DNA of 13,038 nucleotides from Beroe ovata (taxonomy: Eukaryota > Ctenophora > Nuda > Beroida > Beroidae): NCBI GenBank assembly GCA_946803715.1, contig CAMPET010000096.1:154776-167813 (forward strand), read 5' to 3'. The position numbers and the translations under genes are program-made. Below the pieces are notes generated by a model, which saw nothing but the letters and a program-made list of their open reading frames with translations, searched no databases and was not told the DNA's origin. Shown in pieces: positions 9,332-13,038 of the stretch (position 1 is its first letter; each line of letters opens with the position of its first letter).

Positions 9332-10911
9332 AATTCCAGATTAGGTGATTTGAAACTCACTGAATATGTGGTGCGAGTTGTTCGAGTTCACCACCCCGCA
9401 ACCCAATTCCGATTTGAATGTTGGATGACTGATATTACGTGATATCCTGTTATCCTGATGATCTGGTCTGAGGAGATCGAGCTAGCCGTTGCTCAAAGAG
9501 TGGTGTCAACACCAAGCATGACCCAACAGTCAGACGGAAAAGAACTACTGGGCGAAAGACAATTATTCTTTGCTAGTTGCTCAACCTCTCTGCTATATCC
9601 ACCTCGCATTGGAATCTTAGCTCTGTACGCGTGTACACTCATGAACGTACGGCATCTTATAGCTCTTATAGTGATGGACACCTCATCATCTACAGTTTCG
9701 TAGGTTGTATAGTGGCTGTATGATAATGGGCATGGCATATTAATTATGATTTGACAGAGTGACATGACATAGGGATTTTCTGCAAATTAAAGTGTACGTT
9801 ACTTAATCTTTGAATTGAACTGTCAACTTTAGCTTTGAATTGAGTCGTCTCTATGAGTATGGAATTTGAATTTAAAGATAAGAATAAGCTGTTTCTTCGT
9901 TACAAGGGCCCAATTAGGGCGACATCGCGAACGTTGGTACGGGAAGCCTATAACCCATGCTCTTGGGCCGGGGAGATTTCCAAATCGCCTGCGGGGGATT
10001 TTAGGAATCGCGGTATCAGTTGCGCGCATCGTGGAAAAGGCGGTCGCGCGCGGATATAATTTAACATTACGCGTGGAGCCGTCAAGATGAATGACATCGC
10101 GCGCAACGTAGATGTACCTTAATTGGGGAATATTCTCCACTGTCACAATTTGATTTTTACAAAATTAAACCACATCGTTCCAGAGGTTATAAAAGTTGAA
10201 CTTGAAGTTGAACATAACAATACTATCAGCCATTTGCAGGGCTCTTCGATACGTTATATTTACCATTAAGACGAGTGAGTTTGATAAGATTTGGGTCATT
10301 TTTTGGCCACCACACCCACTGTGATTAACATCAATTTTGGGGCATGATGCACACTCCATTCGTGACAAAACTAAAAACTTAGTTCGATATCATTCTCTTG
10401 AAACAATTAGCTAAAACCCAAAATGATCATTCCGTATAACACTTGTCTCGTACTTGAACGGTACAAAAGTTTGCTTTAAATTTCATAAAATATATCATGT
10501 AATTGTTATAATTCATCAGTATACAATGAGTTTCCACAAACACCATACTTATCACATAGGGGTAAAAATCATCAAACGATAAAAGGAATTGCGTTTTAGC
10601 ACTTTAAACATATTCCCGATTCGGAATTTACAGTTTGTATAGATATATCTCTTCTCGTCTTCTCTGAAGTTCACACGAATCCAGTCACTTGATATCGCAC
10701 TTTATCATCCGAAGTGTTTGACATCCTTTCATCTTATATTGATAACTGTTACTTCTTCAGTATGATATACGCTAGCTAAAGCATGACTTTTATGTGACTT
10801 CTTCCGTAATATGTTCGGGCATATGGCATGAGATAGGTTAAACTTTAGAGCTGAAACAGATTCAATAAATTACACAGGAGCTCGGATATGAATGTTCAGT
10901 AGAGAGCCGGC
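9332..10911. other. Intergenic region between the hydrolase and beta-catenin genes
   Basis: Both flanking genes are on the minus strand, so this stretch should carry the beta-catenin 3' untranslated region at its right end and the hydrolase promoter and 5' untranslated region at its left. The only marked feature is a CpG-rich block at 9920-10108. Frames of 60-105 codons occur on both strands but resemble nothing and run through the CpG block. No AATAAA or ATTAAA is seen downstream of the beta-catenin stop; a GATAAA variant lies near 10701-10706 in the minus sense. Confidence 0.6.
9920..10108. promoter_or_regulatory. CpG-rich island, possible promoter
   Basis: About 25 CpG dinucleotides fall in 189 bases by eye, including runs such as TCGCGCGCGG near 10044, while the several hundred bases to its right have very few. 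GTTGCGCGC at 10019 and GCGCGCAAC at 10100 form a 9-base inverted pair. The island ends about 590 bases upstream of the hydrolase start codon, so a promoter for that gene is the simplest reading. Sequence of other origin is an alternative. Confidence 0.35.
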
Positions 10912-12904
10912 TCACATGGCCGCATACCAGGGCCGATTCGGCTGGGTGGGTGGAGGGGGGTACCCCTGCTGTAGATTGGGGTGGCAACCCATGCCCTGGT
11001 ACTGCATGGGTACCATGGAGGGGGAGTAGGAGGAGGGGAAGGGGATAGGCTGGTACGGGCTCTGCTGCTGTAAGTGAGGTGAGGGGTAACGAGGGGAATA
11101 CTGTACGGTGTTCCCGTGTGGTGAGGGCGTCACCACGTTCCCCCCTGGAGGTGACTTTATGAAGGAGTCGTTGCGGTATTGTGCTGTTGTTGCATCCAAA
11201 TCCACAACATCACTGAGGTGTTGAGACGTTGAGTCAGCTCTCATTTGTTGAGATGTTGAGTCGGGTCGCATCTGCTGCGGAACACTCTCCCCCCACTGAA
11301 CACCGTACAACTCTGTCTTTTCGCCCGGCAACTGGTTGAGACGGCCCAACAGGGCGGCAGCCAGCTGTGCTATCTTTGGGTTGAGGTAGTGACACAACTT
11401 CCCGATCAGCTCAAACCTTGGGTCATTCTTGATGAGCATCATAAAGTTGTCGTAACTCTCGAAATGAGCAATAACAGTGAGTCCCACTTGTACTAGATTC
11501 TCGTTGTTGCTGTTGACACTTTTCATCAGGAGATGAGCCGTACTGGGGTTTGTAAGCTGGAGTCTGATGTCACTGTGGGATGTCACTGTTTCCAGGGTTT
11601 TCAGGGATTCCCATAGGATGTCTTCCAGTCGGATACCATCCCTGACTTCTGTCATTGTCTTGGAGTGGTCGGTGACACGCAGACACGCTTGTATGAGATG
11701 GAGCAGAATACCTGGGATAAGATTATCTTAGTTTCAAGGAACCGAAGTTCGATTAGCGCCATTAGAGAAGTATAGCTACTAAATCTTCACTTAGATTTCA
11801 ATTCCATGGTGTTCTCGTCTAACCTGAATCCTTGAGGGCAGCCATATTCGCCGAAACTATGGTCAAGTTCCGCATCAGTCCACACGTGGCTTTGATCACG
11901 GCCCAGTGCTGGGCTGCAGGGACAACTTTGGCGAGGAGAGAGATTCCACCGCTTGTTCGGAATGCATGTTGAGTCTGTTCGTATTCTCCATGTCTGTGAT
12001 TGGAATTATGATACTCGCAATATAACACACGGTTATTAACGTGACGATAAGTTCGGTGTCACGATTTGTCGAATAACAAGATGCATCATTGCATACACAG
12101 ATACTGACTTGTATATGATGTGTCTGAGTGTGCAGAGAAGGGGTTCCGATACAGACGGCATGGCGTGGTGTTGTGACAGACACCTCAAGAGGGTGTCAAG
12201 TCCACCTGCACGAAACACTGTCTTCTTGTTCACCTGCGCAAGCAATCACAGTTAAAAAAGGGTCGTGGTGGTGCCTATATCAACATCATAGAATGTGTGA
12301 TTATGCTTTCTGGGAAAGAGAATGGTTTCCGCAAAGGACAACAACTGAAGTAACAACTGGAGTTACAACTGGAGTAACATCGTACCGGGTTATTACACGT
12401 GAGATTTGAAAGACACCCTGCCGAACAAGCGACAAGATGCATGTTGCTACTCCTCGCTAGTATATCCATGATCCGCGTCAGGATAAGGTCCATCGTGTCC
12501 ACTTTGTTTCCTCCAGTCCACGCGTAGGACAAGTTCCTCATTGCATAGAGTACCTCCTCGGTCACTCTGTGCGAGGCCACATTGAGATGCTTGGCAAGTG
12601 CCTGCATCCCACCTGCCTCTATGATGGACGTCTTGTTTCTGGTGCAGGATGAGAGAGTTTTGATGGCCCGGGCTGTGGACCATGTGAGGTACTCAGAGCT
12701 CGATGTTTGGAGTAGTTTGACGAGGTGATGGGGCCCCGAGCTCGCTGCCACGCTCTGTTTCTTGTCAGGATTCTGGAAACATAGGAAGTGGATACATTCC
12801 GTTACCATGGCAACGAATTGGGTCTTGTCCGTGTACTTGAGGACGGAGACGAGCTTCTCGAGACCACCAGACAGGCAGATGTCCACGTGACTTGAGCGAT
12901 GTCG
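10912..12904 (-). CDS. CTNNB1: Beta-catenin, 3' part (arm repeats 4-12 and C-terminal tail)
   Basis: Armadillo-family adaptor that links cadherins to alpha-catenin and co-activates TCF/LEF in Wnt signalling. Exons: 12904-12386, 12233-12109, 11993-11824, 11711-10912; GT-AG and in phase, giving 537 residues. The first exon opens at the position of human residue 265, so the N-terminal degron, alpha-catenin site and arms 1-3 lie past the right edge. Conserved groove residues (fragment numbering, human in brackets): K49 (K312), R123 (R386), N124 (N387), N167 (N426), K176 (K435), R210/H211 (R469/H470), W245 (W504), K249 (K508), R256 (R515). Tyr replaces W383 and D390. The arm 10 loop is about seven residues shorter than in human. 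After about residue 398 the 139-residue tail is Gln/Pro/Tyr/Ser-rich, has a QQMRxDSTS duplication, and ends WYAAM, without the DTDL ending of vertebrate beta-catenin. Confidence 0.95.
12342..12377. repeat. 12-base tandem repeat, 3 copies
   Basis: Units CAACTGAAGTAA, CAACTGGAGTTA and CAACTGGAGTAA follow one another without gaps. The array starts eight bases inside the intron after the first beta-catenin exon of the window, on the minus strand. Confidence 0.88.
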
Positions 12905-13038
12905 CTAGAGAGGGGAGGGGGTAAGTGATAATTATCTCGATACTCGATATCTTGAGTCACAGTGCTCGATGTTATAATTGAGATGGAGTACGTGGTTTTG
13001 GTGTTTCACTAACTCCTACATTACCGCAACACACACAC
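12905..13038 (-). other. Beta-catenin intron, truncated by the window edge
   Basis: The acceptor (CTCTCTAG, preceded by a long CCCCTCCCC pyrimidine tract) directly precedes the exon at 12904. The rest shows no exon; arms 1-3 and the N-terminus must lie further upstream. The final ten bases (13029-13038) are a (AC)5 tract. Confidence 0.8.

Noticed and set aside
9380-9390. GTTCGAGTTC resembling a tRNA B box
   Set aside because: No matching A box or cloverleaf can be drawn around it.
9829-10146. Minus-strand 105-codon frame through the CpG-rich block, and plus-strand frames of 68 and 74 codons
   Set aside because: Long frames are expected where GC content is high; no domain, no splice continuity, and all three overlap.
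12447-12683. Minus-strand 78-codon frame
   Set aside because: It is an out-of-frame shadow of the first beta-catenin exon in the window.
12660-12720. Apparent loss of a TCF-binding lysine in beta-catenin at the EYLTW segment
   Set aside because: On renumbering, that Tyr aligns with human K335; the charged-button lysines K312 and K435 are both conserved (K49 and K176 of the fragment).

Overview
This is eukaryotic, animal nuclear DNA. The coding regions are split into short exons with GT-AG introns, the intergenic and intron DNA is full of simple repeats, and the three recognisable genes are metazoan families. No gene here is bacterial. The overall look suggests an early-branching animal, perhaps a sponge: compact introns of roughly 100-800 bases and a beta-catenin whose arm domain is recognisable but whose C-terminal tail is unlike the bilaterian one. 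That assignment is an inference.

Layout. 1-3245 has no gene I can support; it holds a (GT)n tract at the very edge, a perfect 24-base inverted repeat, short tandem repeats and a TG-rich minisatellite. 3246-6672 (+) is a complete class A (rhodopsin-like) G protein-coupled receptor in eight coding exons, 368 residues. 6673-6962 is a short convergent intergenic gap. 6963-9331 (-) is a complete six-exon ABHD14A-like alpha/beta hydrolase, 328 residues, with an N-terminal membrane anchor and an altered catalytic triad. 9332-10911 is intergenic, with a sharp CpG-rich island at 9920-10108. 10912-12904 (-) is the 3' part of a beta-catenin gene: four exons, 537 residues, arm repeats 4-12 and the C-terminal tail. 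Its 5' exons lie beyond the right edge. The window ends in a (CA)n tract.

The three genes are not an operon and need not work together. The receptor would act at the cell surface, the ABHD14-like protein in an endomembrane, and beta-catenin in cell junctions and Wnt signalling. I found no defence system, mobile-element coding sequence, CRISPR array or RNA gene. The best leads are the substituted catalytic residues of the hydrolase (Ser to Asp, His to Lys), a 17-unit minisatellite carrying nine CACGTG sites inside a receptor intron, the perfect inverted repeat at 1271-1319, and the unusual tail of beta-catenin.
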